NCBI GenBank assembly: GCA_037042185.1
Contig: JAXQJY010000024.1
Coordinates: forward strand, 1,178,001 to 1,242,000
Reading direction: 5' to 3'
Source: Sordariomycetes sp. S80-01Y
Taxonomy: Eukaryota; Ascomycota; Sordariomycetes
Length of the DNA: 64,000 bases
A program made the position numbers and the translations under genes. This document shows, piece by piece, positions 34,021 to 45,378 of this stretch. Position 1 is the first letter of the stretch. Each line of letters starts with the position of its first letter. The notes under the pieces were generated by a model. It did not search any database, was not told the origin of the DNA, and saw nothing but the letters and a program-made list of their open reading frames with translations.

Positions 34021-34458
34021 CTTTCATCTGATGCCTAATGAAGTAACGGTCACCGTTTTCCCCGCTGAGCCTCTGGCAGTGATCTTCCGGCACATACTTC
34101 TGAGACATTCAGCCTTCCCAAGACGGGCGGTCCAGAACAACTCGCAATTGTCTACTTCCGGAATCATATGTTGGTCTGAGTGATCTTCCGGCTCTTCCTC
34201 AGGGGTAGGGAAATGGCACATCTCTGTCGGCCATTCACACGATAAGGCAGGGCTGTTACATACAGCTGAAGGCCGCCACACATCCAATAGACGGAAATCA
34301 TCACACCATGATAGTTCAGCTCTGACTAAAAGCATTTCGTAGGGTCGCCCCGGGCTCGTATTGGAAAGAACCACGGACCGCACGCGAGTGGTCCCGATCC
34401 CTACACCGAGGTGAAGTCAGCCACAAGGAGGTTATTGCAGTGAGTTACCGATTCTCAC

Positions 34459-34465
34459 TATATAA
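34459..34465 (+). promoter_or_regulatory. TATA box of the Cys-rich repeat-protein gene
   Basis: TATATAA about 150 bp upstream of the ATG at 34613, with a pyrimidine-rich leader between them. Confidence 0.5.
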
Positions 34466-34612
34466 GAAGTCAAATACCCTCCGAAGATATTTGATTCTTG
34501 ATCCTTAGACCAGAAACCTCCTCCCATTGCATAGTCAACTCTTCCGCTTCAGATCACCTCGAGCTTGTCTCTCTCCCACACTGATCGAGATCAGCCGCGC
34601 TGTTGCCTCACC

Positions 34613-35466
34613 ATGTATCTGAAGAACTTCTTCGTCTCTTTCTTGGCCCTCGGCCTTGTCGCCGCCGTCCCAAACCCAAACCAAAATGACGATGGTTTGG
34701 ACATCAGAGACGCTGATGTTGATGGCCTAGGCTTCGACACCAGGGACGCGGATGGAGACGCACTTGTTGATGCCCGCGAAGCCGACATACTCGAAGATCG
34801 TGCTCCTTCCTGTTGTCCTTACGGCACTTATTTGGACAAGAAAACGTACTCATGCGTCTGCAAGGGAAAGGGGCAGAAATTCGATATCAAGACCGGGACT
34901 TGCAAGTGTCCCGATGGCCAGACCCCGGGCAAATACGGGTGCAAATACGACTGTGGTAACGACGCCTACTACAACGAGGGCCTGAAGAAGTGCGTGTGCA
35001 AGAAGAAGGGTCAGATCTTTGATACCGCGACAAAGATCTGCAAGTGTCCCGATGGCCAGACCCCGGGCAAATACGGCTGCAAATACGACTGTGGCAACGA
35101 CGCCTACTACAACGAGGGCCTGAAGAAGTGCGTGTGCAAGAAGGAGGGTCAGATCTTTGATACCGCGACAAAGATCTGCAAGTGTCCCGATGGCCAGACC
35201 CCGGGCAAATACGGCTGCAAATANAGAAGTGCGTGTGCAAGAAGGAGGGTCAGATCTTTGATACCGCGACAAAGATCTGCAAGTGTCCCGATGGCCAGAC
35301 CCCGGGCAAATACGGCTGCAAATACGACTGTGGCAACGACGCCTACTACAACGAGGGCCTGAAGAAGTGCGTGTGCAAGAATAAGGATCAGATCTTTGAT
35401 ACCACGACGAAGATCTGCAAATGTCGCTATGGCCGGTTGTACAAGGGCAAGTGCACCAGTTACTGA
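34613..35466 (+). CDS. Secreted Cys-rich tandem-repeat protein, interrupted by an assembly gap
   Basis: Signal peptide MYLKNFFVSFLALGLVAAV, then an acidic, Asp-rich propeptide-like stretch with imperfect RDAD repeats, then CCPYG and an array of 46-residue units. Each unit carries CxC pairs (CVCK, CKCPDGQ), a Cys in GKYGCKYDC and the block NDAYYNEGLKK. Seven Cys per unit suggest a disulfide-rich extracellular repeat protein. An N at 35224 marks an unresolved base: the unit there is 101 bp instead of 138 bp, so frame and copy number are uncertain. The frame before the N (from 34613) and after it (ending 35466, KCTSY) differ. The earlier ATG at 34565 lies before the leader. No known family was recognised; an effector or wall protein is possible. 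Confidence 0.8.
34904..35463 (+). repeat. 138-bp coding tandem repeat with collapsed unit and N
   Basis: Units start at 34904, 35042, 35180 (only 101 bp, containing N at 35224) and 35281, with a partial unit from 35419. Internal units are almost identical at DNA level, which implies recent duplication or gene-conversion homogenisation. The 37-bp shortfall at the N indicates an assembly join inside the array. Confidence 0.92.
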
Positions 35467-36352
35467 GAAGTCTTGCTACTTCGTCATGTGAGATGATGCG
35501 AAAACGACATTGAGGTCAAGCAAGAACGTGAAACAGAAGTTGGAGGACAGGGGGCGCTCCACTCAAATCTGGCCCGGGGGGGACCATTACTTCCGTCATC
35601 CTGGAGCCATTGTTGGGTCTGTTCTTTTGGGTCTCTAGGGCATTTCCTGTATCACGAAGACCTTCAGCAGGTTGCTCTCGCAGGCACGTCTTTATCGTTC
35701 TTACGGTCATTACCAGGTAAAATTTCATCATAAGTCTGTCATTACAGTTAATTAAATGTCTAAGGGGCATAATTTATTAATGATACTCCCTTCCTGACAT
35801 TTTGTTTTGGTTTCTGGCCTGCTCTGCTCACGTTTCCCAAATTACGACAGCCCGGCCTGACAGATCAACGTCTCCCACTTGAGATACTATCTCTCTTGAA
35901 AATTTCCTAGGCTTGTTTCCATACCATATGTACTCACTCCGAATGACGTCGCAGATTCTACCGTTATTCCATGGGTGTGAAGGGTACCGATGCAGCCTAT
36001 GCACTATGGTTGTTAGATCGGACTTTATTTGTGCCCCATACGGAGGAGGATAGTTGTCAGGGATGACAAGTGCCTCGATATCACACCAATCAAGGCACGG
36101 CGAGCTTAGGCACCCTGCTCCTCGCCGCTCCATACCGCCGAACAGAGCTGAGAGTCGTCGTTCTTCCACAAAATGCCCTCAGAACGTATTTGGTAACCAG
36201 AAGTGGGACGAAATACATGTATTTGTCAGCTCAGCTTCCGCGGAACGGCACCACTACGACACGAGAGTCACGTTCGAAAGTTTCTGCTTCTAGAACAACT
36301 TGACTGCTCCGAACACCATCACAGCCCTGCTTTCTATATCGAATTCGAATTC
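35467..36352. other. Intergenic, about 890 bp
   Basis: 3' flank of the repeat-protein gene and promoter of a Zn2Cys6 regulator. A 113-residue minus-strand ORF (35828-36169) has no recognisable domain. Nothing else was seen. Confidence 0.55.
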
Positions 36353-38264
36353 ATGATGGTGCAGCAAAGGGCCGCCAGAAAAGTTCGTCCCCCACCGTAC
36401 TGCGGCTTGAGTACTGCCAAAGGATGCAGCTGACAAAACGATTCTTAGGCATGTGACCTCTGCTACAACAAGAGGATAAGATGCGATGGACAAAAGCCAC
36501 TTTGTTCTCGCTGTGTTATATACAAGTCGCAGTGCGCCTACACAGCTGCTAGTCGGAAATCATCGTCCCGGAAGCAGGCTGCTATCAAAGGGGATGGAAA
36601 CTTGAGATCTCGCGTCAAACATCTTGAGACTCGCCTTACTGAGGCTCTGGAGAATGTCAGCAGACTACAAGGCCTCCTGACCGCATATGGCATCGTCTCG
36701 AACTCTGCATCTGCAGTACAGAGCATCCAAGTACACGATTCCGGCTTGGGCCAGGACCAGGACCATTGTTCCATGGAATTGCCACCGCTCTCGGAAGTCT
36801 TGCCAGCCATTGAGCAGTACCTAGAAACTTGCAATTCCGTCCTTCCGCTCTTCCATGCGAGGACATTGCTACGCTTTGTACACAATTGGTATCTATATCC
36901 AACCCAAAGAGATTGCTCCACTTGGGCTGCCATCAATGTGGTTCTTGCACTTGCCCATCGTGGAAACAATACGGCAGACGTATTTTCCACCAAGAAGACC
37001 GCCGAATACCTCAATAAAGCACAATCAGTATTGACTGAGGTGACTATGAGCGGAGCAAGTCTTCTCAGCGTCCAAGTGCTGGCCGGGTTAGTCCTGTTGT
37101 ATCAGGGCTCTCTAGACTTAGGGCCGCCTACACTTCTGGTGGCTACTGCGCTGCGCCTGGCACATAGTCTTGGGCTTCAAAGTCGCACAAGGTCAGAATG
37201 TCTGGATGCAGCAGCAGCTCGGCAGCACAATCACGTCTTTTGGATGATCTATATTCTTGATAGGGATATCAGCATGCGAATTCGGCAACCACCCCTTCAA
37301 CAAGACAGCGACATCGATCTTGACTTACCGCCGGAAGAGCCCGACGATGACGACGCAGGATTCATTCTAAGCTCCGATGGCCAATCCAAATTTAACTTCT
37401 TCCGTGCTCGAGTTCAGCTGGCCAGAATTCAAGGAGGTTTTTACGACTGTCTGTACTCGGTTCGAGCCCAGAAATTGAGTCCCGAAACCAGGGCGGATAA
37501 TATGGCACGGATCCGACGCATGTTAGAGGACTGGGCATTTCGTGTGCCGCAGTGCTTCAGCATCAGATCTCTATTGAAGCTTTGCCCGTCTGGAATGTTG
37601 AGATACTTCGCCATTTTGTACGGTACTCGGCTGTCATGTCTTAGTCTGGTAAGCCTGGCTCACTCTTGGGATGCACGCTGGATGGAAAAATTGCGCGACT
37701 ACGGATCCAAGGCTGGGACAGGTGACGCGGCCATGCCAGTACCTCTGCCAGCCCCGCTCCCAGAAGGCTGGGACGTTCTTGTGAAGGAGTCTCGAGACTT
37801 CCTTGAATTCTTTATGAGCATACAGGAGAAGGATGCCTCACTTATCTGGTAAGTGTCTCTTTTTACTGCAACCACATCTAACACGATCATTCCACAGGAT
37901 GACATCGTGCGCCTGTATATTGGGCTTGATTAGCTTGACTGCGAATAATATGTGCCAGTCAAGTCACGGGGCCTTGGAACCAGACAGGCACATAACGGAG
38001 ATGACGTTGCTGCATATAGAGCAGGTGGCACAGCAGGCCTCCCCTGGACCACTTCAAAGCATGGTGGAGGCCTGCAAAGAGCTCGTCCGGTACGATCGCA
38101 TAGCCTTCGAACAAAAGCAATGCACTGAGATGGAAGCATATGCGCCACCTCTGACTCTAGGGGGGTTTCCATTATACTTTGTAGAGAATGGGACCGAATA
38201 TGTATTCGGGCAGATAGAGCCTGTGATGATTCTGGGACCGTTGTATGTTAACTCGACGCATTAA
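36353..38264 (+). CDS. Zn(II)2Cys6 transcription factor, three exons
   Basis: Exon 1 (36353-36382) codes only ten residues ending RAARK. It joins at 36449 to ACDLCYNKRIRCDGQKPLCS, then RCVIYKSQCAY, giving the six-Cys zinc cluster, followed by a Ser/Arg/Lys linker and a coiled coil (VKHLETRLTEALENVSRLQG). Exon 2 runs to 37848 and exon 3 is 37898-38264, for about 598 residues. The middle region (LAHSLGLQSRTRS, HNHVFWMIYILDRDISMRIRQPP) is the fungal-specific transcription factor domain. Intron 1 uses an uncommon donor, GTTCGT; without it an in-frame TAG precedes the zinc cluster. An SDR lies 545 bp downstream on the same strand and may be a target (inference). Confidence 0.9.
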
Positions 38265-38809
38265 GCTGGGGTGGAAGTCTCATGTGGCTCCTGAGTCCTA
38301 AAAGCATACGAATGGGAACTCTAACGGGATGGTTAGCCTCACGTTTGGCTCAAGTCAAAGTCGATCTTATGTTGTGAATTTCTAAATAATCTCGCTAGCT
38401 GTGCGCTTCCGCGGAAGAAATGAGAGAGGCGTTTGGCCAGTGCAAGGTTGATTATAAACCGAAGGCAGACCCTTCCTGGCTTATCTTGGTGTTCTTCAAA
38501 AATGAACATGCTTCCGCGGAGGCAGTGGATCCGTCGATGCCATATGCAGCACTCTGATCCGTGAGAAGAGAGGCCAATATACTTGCTGACAATCCCAGAT
38601 TCCGCGGGAGCTTAGACTCCTACGACCTCAGTGTGTCTTGTCGATTTGAAGTCATTGAAGAGAGTATAAGTAGTCGCGTGTTGCATCCTACGATTGATGG
38701 GTGGACATGAACTCCTGTGCCTTGTTTCCGAACTTTTGCGAGTAGTTGAGCTCCAAAATTCCTTACCGATCCCTTCTTCACCCAATCACACCTGCCGAAG
38801 CACTACGCC
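38265..38809. other. Intergenic, about 545 bp
   Basis: 3' flank of the regulator and promoter of the SDR. CTTCCGCGGA words occur near 38406 and 38511, and TTCCGCGGGA near 38600; they could be a repeated GC palindrome core (CCGCGG). No ORF. Confidence 0.5.
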
Positions 38810-39747
38810 ATGCCGCCTTTTGGATGGACGTCTTTCACCAAGATTTGGCACGATAAGCCATATCCATTTATATCGCCTTTAAGATCAGAGCTCTCAGCGG
38901 CTGGCAAGAATGTGGTTGTCACCGGTGGGGGCACAGGAATAGGCAAGGCCACTGCCATCGCGTTTGCGCAGGCCGGTGCGGCATCCGTTGCTATTCTTGG
39001 CCGTCGTCTCGACCGACTTCAAACTTCTACGGCTGAGATTATCTCAGCAGGACCGGGGACTCGAGTACTGTTCGAAATTGCCGACATCACAAGCCGCACA
39101 TCTATCGATAGTGCCTTGAAGAGTATCGTGGACCAAACAGGCAAGATCGACGTCTTTGTCTCCAATGCTGGAGTCCTTCCCGGCTTTGGCACAGTGGAGG
39201 CCTACGAAGAGAACGAATTGCGACGTGGCTTTGAGGTCAACGTTGTTGGGTCCTTGAATGCTGTTCAAGCTTTCATCCCTCTAGCAGCGCCAGGAGCTAA
39301 GCTCTTCAATATTTCGAGTTGTCTGGCACATTTGGCACCCGTCGCGCCGGTGAAAGACGTGTTCGCGTACGCCATCACCAAGTTAGCCAGCACTAGAATG
39401 TTCGACTTTGTTGCTGCTGAAAATCCTCAATTGCACGTTGTCAATGTGCACCCTGGAATCACCGATACGGAAATAAACGCAGACACAGACGTCAAGGGTT
39501 TGGATGAAGGTACTTCATCCCCTTATCATACACCTGATATTTCCCTTGTGAATCATTTGCAGGTTGCTGATTTTGTCTAGTTGAGCTCCCCGCCCAGCTT
39601 TTGTTATGGCTTGCTTCGCATGAAGCGCTGTTCCTGAGAGGCAAGTTAGTATGGGCCAACTGGGACGCGGAAGAGCTGGTTTCGCGTGCCGAGGAAATCA
39701 AGAATTCTCTCCTATTGAAGGTACTTGTTAGTGGTGTAGCAATGTAG
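38810..39747 (+). CDS. Short-chain dehydrogenase/reductase, two exons
   Basis: Exons 38810-39509 and 39581-39747, about 288 residues. Rossmann motif TGGGTGIG follows a roughly 30-residue N-terminal extension (FTKIWHDKPYPFI) common in fungal SDRs. Also present are SNAGVLPG, FNISSC and YxxxK as YAITK. Acceptor choice at intron 1 matters: TCTAG at 39580 gives VELPAQLLLWLASHEALFL, while the upstream CAG would give an immediate stop. The C-terminal GKLVWANWDAEEL block is typical of these proteins. Substrate unknown; it may be paired with the regulator upstream. Confidence 0.88.
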
Positions 39748-41303
39748 AAGGAAAATATGACACAGATTCATGGGGAGCCAAGCTCTACAGTGATCTTTGG
39801 TTATGTCGAAAGTCCATCTGCCTACGGGCAGTTCATGGAGACAGCTAGGCCACGGATGCATTAGCAGGCAGTATTATGAAACACAATGCTGTTCCGCGTC
39901 TTCTTTTCCAAAAAGATATATATTGCCTCAACTTATCTCTGGCGATTCCGCATGTGCAGTGCTTGGTTGATGCTGGCCCAAGCGCTATAGATAGGCACGT
40001 CGCGTTGTTGATGAAGAAACAGCCACCAAGGCCTGAGTGATGGTTTCCTTGTACGAATACCTATTGATGGCCTCAAACAGGCAGCTATCTAAGCTCATCG
40101 AATTCAAAGACCTTCCATTAAGCTGGGGCGCTTGGTTTGGTCTCTCCGGGGGCATCGTGTATGCATTTCGACATCGACGATTTCAAGTCCTCCCGGCCAA
40201 CCCACAATACCACAGGAGCATTTATCAGCTGGCATTACTTTCAAGTAGCAGAGGGTAGAGTAAATCGCAGCCAAGCATACCTAAGAGCATTCCTAACCAT
40301 GGGGGATTAACTCGAAAGGTCACTAGTCGATGCCCGTGCCTACTTGGGACGGGACGCACTTGTCAGCATTCCACGTATAGATCGCATTGGCCGACGCCGA
40401 TCAGGCACGACCTGGGCTAGCGGAAACCCGCAGGTTTCCTCAAGTAGCGCGATGTAACTCGTGTCGCAGATCCTTTTCCGACCTCCGAAGATCGTCAAGC
40501 CATCATTGGCTCCATAACTAACTGAAGAACTTTTGAGCAGTAAGACGGCGGCTTATTTCACTCTACTTTGAGGCTTTCCACAATTCTATTTGCTACGGAT
40601 GGTTGGTATGGCTCTAGCATCACAGAGCGGCCCAGACGGTCTGTCGACTCTCCGGCTTTTCAAGATTAACATCATATCCAATGCAATGGCTTCATTGGTT
40701 CTGCTAGCGAAAACGATATGGCATATTTCTCCTGCTGTGGGCCATGTAGTGCTCTACTACCCTAAGGAAGCCCCCTTTGATTGAGTGCATGACGGCATAC
40801 TGTCACCCAGATCGACAGCAAAAGAAATCATGGACTGCGGTCTCCTCACGAGCCGAGACAAAAGACATAGATACTATGCATTGCTGACTATAATCCGGAA
40901 GGACTTGACAGCCGCCTTGTTCCAGAATCAGCATCGATCGGCATATGTGAGACTCTTTACCACCGTTCTGCCCGTGTAGCTCAGAAGCGGTGCCATGCCC
41001 AATCTTGACCAAAGCATTTGACGCACCAAACAAGCTCAAATCCTTCCCCGGACGATTACCTATGCGTCGCAGATCTCGGTGCAATGCTGACACTGTTTGA
41101 TTACCAGCTGTATCTCGTGGGTATAAAAGCATCGGCACTTCCAAACGCTTGTCACACATACTTCCTCACATCTCACCAAAGTCTCGCACAACATCTTCAA
41201 CCAATAATAATTGCTCAGGTTTTACCTCCCCATCTTAAGCACCAGAATCTGAAAACATTCTCTGCGAGCCCAGAGCCCTGAACGTTCCCACCGAACCGAC
41301 AAA
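39748..41303. other. Gene-free interval, about 1.6 kb
   Basis: Short ORFs (40037-40258, 40590-40784, 40803-41159 minus) carry no motif and are not spliced into anything recognisable. The TATA box at 41122 belongs to the small Cys-rich gene. Confidence 0.55.
41122..41129 (+). promoter_or_regulatory. TATA box of the 67-residue Cys-rich protein gene
   Basis: TATAAAAG 182 bp upstream of the ATG at 41304. The interval between is CA-rich and pyrimidine-rich, as in strongly expressed fungal leaders. Confidence 0.55.
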
Positions 41304-41507
41304 ATGAAGGCATTTCTCTTTACCGGAGTCGTCACCGCATTCGTCACGCTCGTTTCCGCACAGGGTTACCTCTGTGAGGCAGCCGGCAATTCTTGCGTCT
41401 TTGGGGACGATATCGACTGTGACAGGCTTTGCAAATCGTGCAACGCCGCTGGTGTTGGGCAATGCATTGGAACATTGGGGACCACGTGCAACTGCTATGT
41501 CCCTTAA
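41304..41507 (+). CDS. Small secreted cysteine-rich protein (effector- or antimicrobial-like)
   Basis: Single exon, 67 residues. A signal peptide of about 19 residues (MKAFLFTGVVTAFVTLVSA) precedes a mature chain of about 48 residues with eight cysteines, spaced C-x6-C-x7-C-x3-C-x2-C-x7-C-x7-C-x1-C, enough for four disulfides. The mature part is slightly acidic. The ATG sits in a good context (CAAAATGA) and a TATA box lies upstream. Size, leader and Cys density fit secreted effector or defensin-like proteins. No specific family was recognised, and the gene is flanked by gene-free DNA. Confidence 0.85.
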   Translation: MKAFLFTGVVTAFVTLVSAQGYLCEAAGNSCVFGDDIDCDRLCKSCNAAGVGQCIGTLGTTCNCYVP

Positions 41508-42217
41508 AGTGAGAGAGACACCAAATCAGTCGACTACATGGGAGATACTCTAACATAATTAGGGACTTTGACCGAGAGCCGACCCCTTTAGAATCCAGAT
41601 ATCAGTCGTTGGAATTAGATAAAGGCAGGGCAGCATATTTTCTGGCACAGCTGCCTTTGTGTCAGAGAGCTCTTCTAGGGTAGAAACGAAATTGTATCCT
41701 TGAAAACAACACAGATAAATTCCAAGATTTAAATTCTAGTATTTATCTTCTTTTAACATGTATGGGGCATAGTCGTTCAACAGATGGCATCATGCCATAA
41801 TTATGCCGGCGCGTTTATTACCAAAGATAGACTAATTTCTAAAGTGAATAAGAAAACGCATCTCCAGTGAACAGTGCTATATACCAGTCTCGCACTCTTT
41901 GTCCACAAAGTTGGGTCTGGGGTGAGGAAAGTACTCCCCTGAAATCACTTCACTCGGGAATCTCTCTCCACGTATTGGATCACCGGCACTTCGGAACTCC
42001 TATAGTATGCCGCCAATTATGCTAGATAAGCGCCTGGTAATAGTCTCAGCTCTTTCACAGTTGTTCTTGACAAACAAATGGGAGTGAGAATGTCAGATGC
42101 TGAAGGCTATCCAAAAGCGGGAAGCTGGTTGTATTCAGAGGTCGTAGACCAAGATACCTTAGTTCTGGAGCATCTTATCTTTAATATTATCAGTGAATTC
42201 ATCTAGAGAAAGCCTTA
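41508..42217. other. Intergenic, about 710 bp, AT-leaning
   Basis: 3' flanks of the Cys-rich gene and of the converging GH2 locus. No ORF, RNA gene or repeat was recognised. Confidence 0.6.
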
Positions 42218-45200
42218 TCAGGCAATATTGTCCCAAATAGACCGGACGGTAACTTCATTGCCCCAACTATAGTCATCAGGGCCTTCCTGCAAGTGGTACG
42301 TGAACGTACGCGACTCGCCTTTAGCCATAAAAACGGAATTATCGTTGAAATAACCAATGACACCCGCTGGCTCCGTGAGCCAAGCGTATGCTCCAACGCC
42401 TCGGGTAGCTTTGACTCGCCACTCGACGTTTCCTATATACTCCACCTCCAGACCTGGGTCAACAATAGAGGATCTACTGAGATAGTGAGGAACCCAATGA
42501 TTTTGGCTCATGTACTACTTTCCAGAGCCAGTTTCAGAAGCTTCGAGATTGAGAATTAGAACGCTCTTCTCGATACTGCCTGAGGGAGGCAAAATGCTTT
42601 GCCAGCCCGTAAGAGAGACCACCTCAGAACTGTCGAGTGGACCCAGAGAGAAATTGTAGGTCTTAGAGGATAGCTCTTCGCCATCCCAATTATACAAAGA
42701 TGCCGTAATGGTACCCTCGGTAGCTTCCCAGGTATCAGACGCCGCCCAGACGCTATAGGTCTCGTTGGGTGGATCAAACCAGCTGCTTGCAACGACCGGC
42801 TCAAACAGCTTCGTCACGTACTGTGTTACCTTCCAGCGTCCGGTGTATTCAATGGTGTTTAGCGCAAGTGTGATTCATGGCGCGTTAAGTTGCCACCTGG
42901 GGGCGCCCGTGTTATTCTCTGGCATACTAATGGAGCGGCCTGTGAAGGCTAGTGATTAGCCAACGGTCTTGTTCAGGTGTTAAAAGGAGACTTACGGTAG
43001 GACTCAGTTTTGAACTTGATAATCTCTCCCTGCCAGATCTGCGATGTCCACGAGAATTGGTCAATGCTTGATTTCGTCAGAATGACGAGGTAATATGAGG
43101 AATCGGCGATCCCGTCCCGGGTGTTGGGGTATATAGCTGCCAAGGTCGACGTCAGCGGTCAATTCCTGAAAATCATGAGGTTTGAGCACGTACTTGGGCC
43201 CCCTTCGTAGTACCTGTTGAGCAACATAGTTCCATTTTCGGTAATGACGCGTCATCGAAAATGGTGCGATATGAGTGTAGGGAATCAGTAGCTCCTGGTT
43301 TGATGTTAGGGCCGTCAGGCAATGAGGGCGACTCAGAGCACATACATCATACCATGCTCAACAGAGAACCGAGTCGCTGGCAAGTAAGAGCTGTTGAAAA
43401 CCGTGTCAAGCGCGAGGTTATAGTCCATGGGGATCCCGTAGTATGGACTGTCCGTACCGTTACGGGATATCCACGTGCCAGTTTCAGGAGTGTAGGATTT
43501 ATGTCCTTGGCCATCACTAGCTAGGATTCAAGAAATTGAACGGGGTGTTATCGTAGAAAATCGGCCAAAGCGTATGATCCTGCGTTATGGTCATGTTTGC
43601 GGCCCACGGCTCCTCACACGTTTCGTTGCGAAGCGCAACGTTACGGAACTTGGCTAGCTCGTTCTCGCCACACCAAAGTGCTGATGATGGATGATGATTC
43701 AGACGTCGGATCTGGTACAAAGCCTCCTCTCGAACCGTGTCGAGGAACTCTGGAATGATGGGATAATAGTTGTCGCTAAATTGGAATTCGTTCCACATCA
43801 GAATGCCAACTAATATGTGTCAGCCCGAATCAGACCCGCCAAATTGCGACACTCACGCTCATCTGCTGTTTCATAAAGCTCGTCTGAGTAGTAGTTGCCT
43901 GATGACCAAACACGGATGAGATTGTAGTTGCTGGCCACACTTCATTCTATCAACCGACGATACTGATGTCTAGTGACTGTGTGCTCGAAAGGGTTGACTG
44001 GGACCATATTCGTGCATACAGAAGCTGTTAGCTCTGAAATTGCCTGATTGAACTTGATTCTGTGAAGGGATGAGTCTTACCTTTTGTGTTAAATGGCTGG
44101 CCATTGATTTGGAAGCCCCAGTGGTTCCCCTCACGATCATCGTATGGGGACAAATCTAACACGGTAGTGCGGAAACCAATCTTCTTGGAGTACGAAATGG
44201 TGATGTTTGACACACCGTACAACTGGAGCGAGGCCTCATAGAGATTTGGCTCCCCTAGGCCTTGATCAGAATGGATCATCAAGATTCGGTTGATGGGTTT
44301 GGGGCTTAACAAAGGGCTTGGGCCACCAACGGTCAACTGCACCGTCGGGAATCTCCATTTGTACAGAAGCAGAGTTCCTCCCGGCATGTACCTTCGTGGA
44401 TTTGCTCTGCTCACTATAGTCCGCAATGCCTAGGGTTAAAGTCTGCCCGCAGCCCCCGCCAGCGGACAGATAGTCAACGCTGGCATTGAAAATCCACTGA
44501 CTCGATTGGTCTGGGATCATGTTCGGTCTCTGGTCATGTTTGTAGATGCCGATGAAAGTGTTCGTCACGTAGAAACCATTATCTAGACCCACAATGTAAA
44601 CATCCCGATATATTCCGGATGGTGCAAAATGAGGACCCCAGTCCCATCCTGTATATCAGAAGTAAGCTCACTGACACATTTAGAGTTACGTGGGTCACCT
44701 CACCAAAGTCAGATTGAACCTAATGCGTTTGATTAGCTGTGTGTGGAGCTTGTGACCGTCGGTTGGGCATTACCTTGCGAATATACTGGCGGCCTTCAGG
44801 GTACTGAACGGCATAGTCTTGAAAAGTCGTGTAAGGAGACCCGTGGACTCAAAAACTTCCATCGCATAATTGATAGGGCTTCTTATGTCGACCTCCAAGC
44901 TAGGGTTCCCCGACTTGGAGACAGCCTCCGAGATGTCGTAGGTCCATTGACGGTACATGTTGTTTGCCACCCCGACCTCGTCGCCATTGACAGCAATACT
45001 AGCCGCGGTCTCAACGTCGTCGAAAACAATAAACACCTTCTTGAAAGAAGACGATTTGCGCCCTTCGGGGCTTGTAGCGGGCAATGGACGTGAAAAGATC
45101 CAATCCTCTTGCGGGACCCAATTACTTTGTTTAACTAAAACGTCAGCGGTCAAAAGGGGGAGATCTAGGCTACTTATAATTGGTAGGACGAACAATTGTT

Positions 45201-45378
45201 GTCAAGAAACGGGTCTGGAAGCACCCCGGCAGCGTGAAGATCGGTCTGAATTAAACCAGCGGGCTCTCCACTCTCCGCCGAGGTCGACATATTCTGCGCC
45301 CCTGGAGGAGATCGCGGTGAAACGGCCAGCTGCTTTCGAAGCAAGCAGCAAAGGTAGAAAGTTGGCCCACTTATACAT
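42218..45378 (-). pseudogene. GH2 beta-mannosidase, MndA-like (secreted type), degenerate
   Basis: Glycoside hydrolase family 2, the exo-enzyme removing terminal beta-mannose. Family blocks occur in order on the minus strand. Sugar-binding domain: NWVPQEDWIFSR, VFDDVETAASIAVNGDEVG and, spliced, GWDWGPHFAPSGIYRDVY. TIM-barrel: NYNLIRVWSSGNYYSDELY, MWNEFQFSD, and CGENELAKF with the acid/base Glu. C-terminal domain: DPGLEVEYIGN, WLTEPAGVIGYF, SIWDNIA then stop. Several introns are normal GT-AG (for example near 43810-43858 and 44060-44000), but the frame breaks near 45165-45240, at about 44845 and about 44270-44330, at a TGA at 43942-43944, and at a TAG at 43517-43519. The nucleophile-region block RFSVEHG departs from the usual NEFG. 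It reads as a pseudogene unless base quality is poor. Confidence 0.82.

Larger units (their letters stand above)
32650..34612. other. Gene-free interval, about 2 kb, with AT-rich core
   Basis: Upstream flank of tyrosinase, an AT-rich core at about 33350-34020 (listed separately) and the promoter of the Cys-rich repeat protein. A 119-residue minus-strand ORF at 34024-34383 has scattered Cys but no leader and no motif. Confidence 0.6.

Noticed and set aside
34024-34383. 119-residue minus-strand ORF with several Cys
   Set aside because: No signal peptide or recognisable domain; it lies at the edge of the AT-rich block and could be chance.
35828-36169. 113-residue minus-strand ORF upstream of a regulator
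   Set aside because: No domain, no splice continuation and no promoter; not distinguishable from a random ORF.
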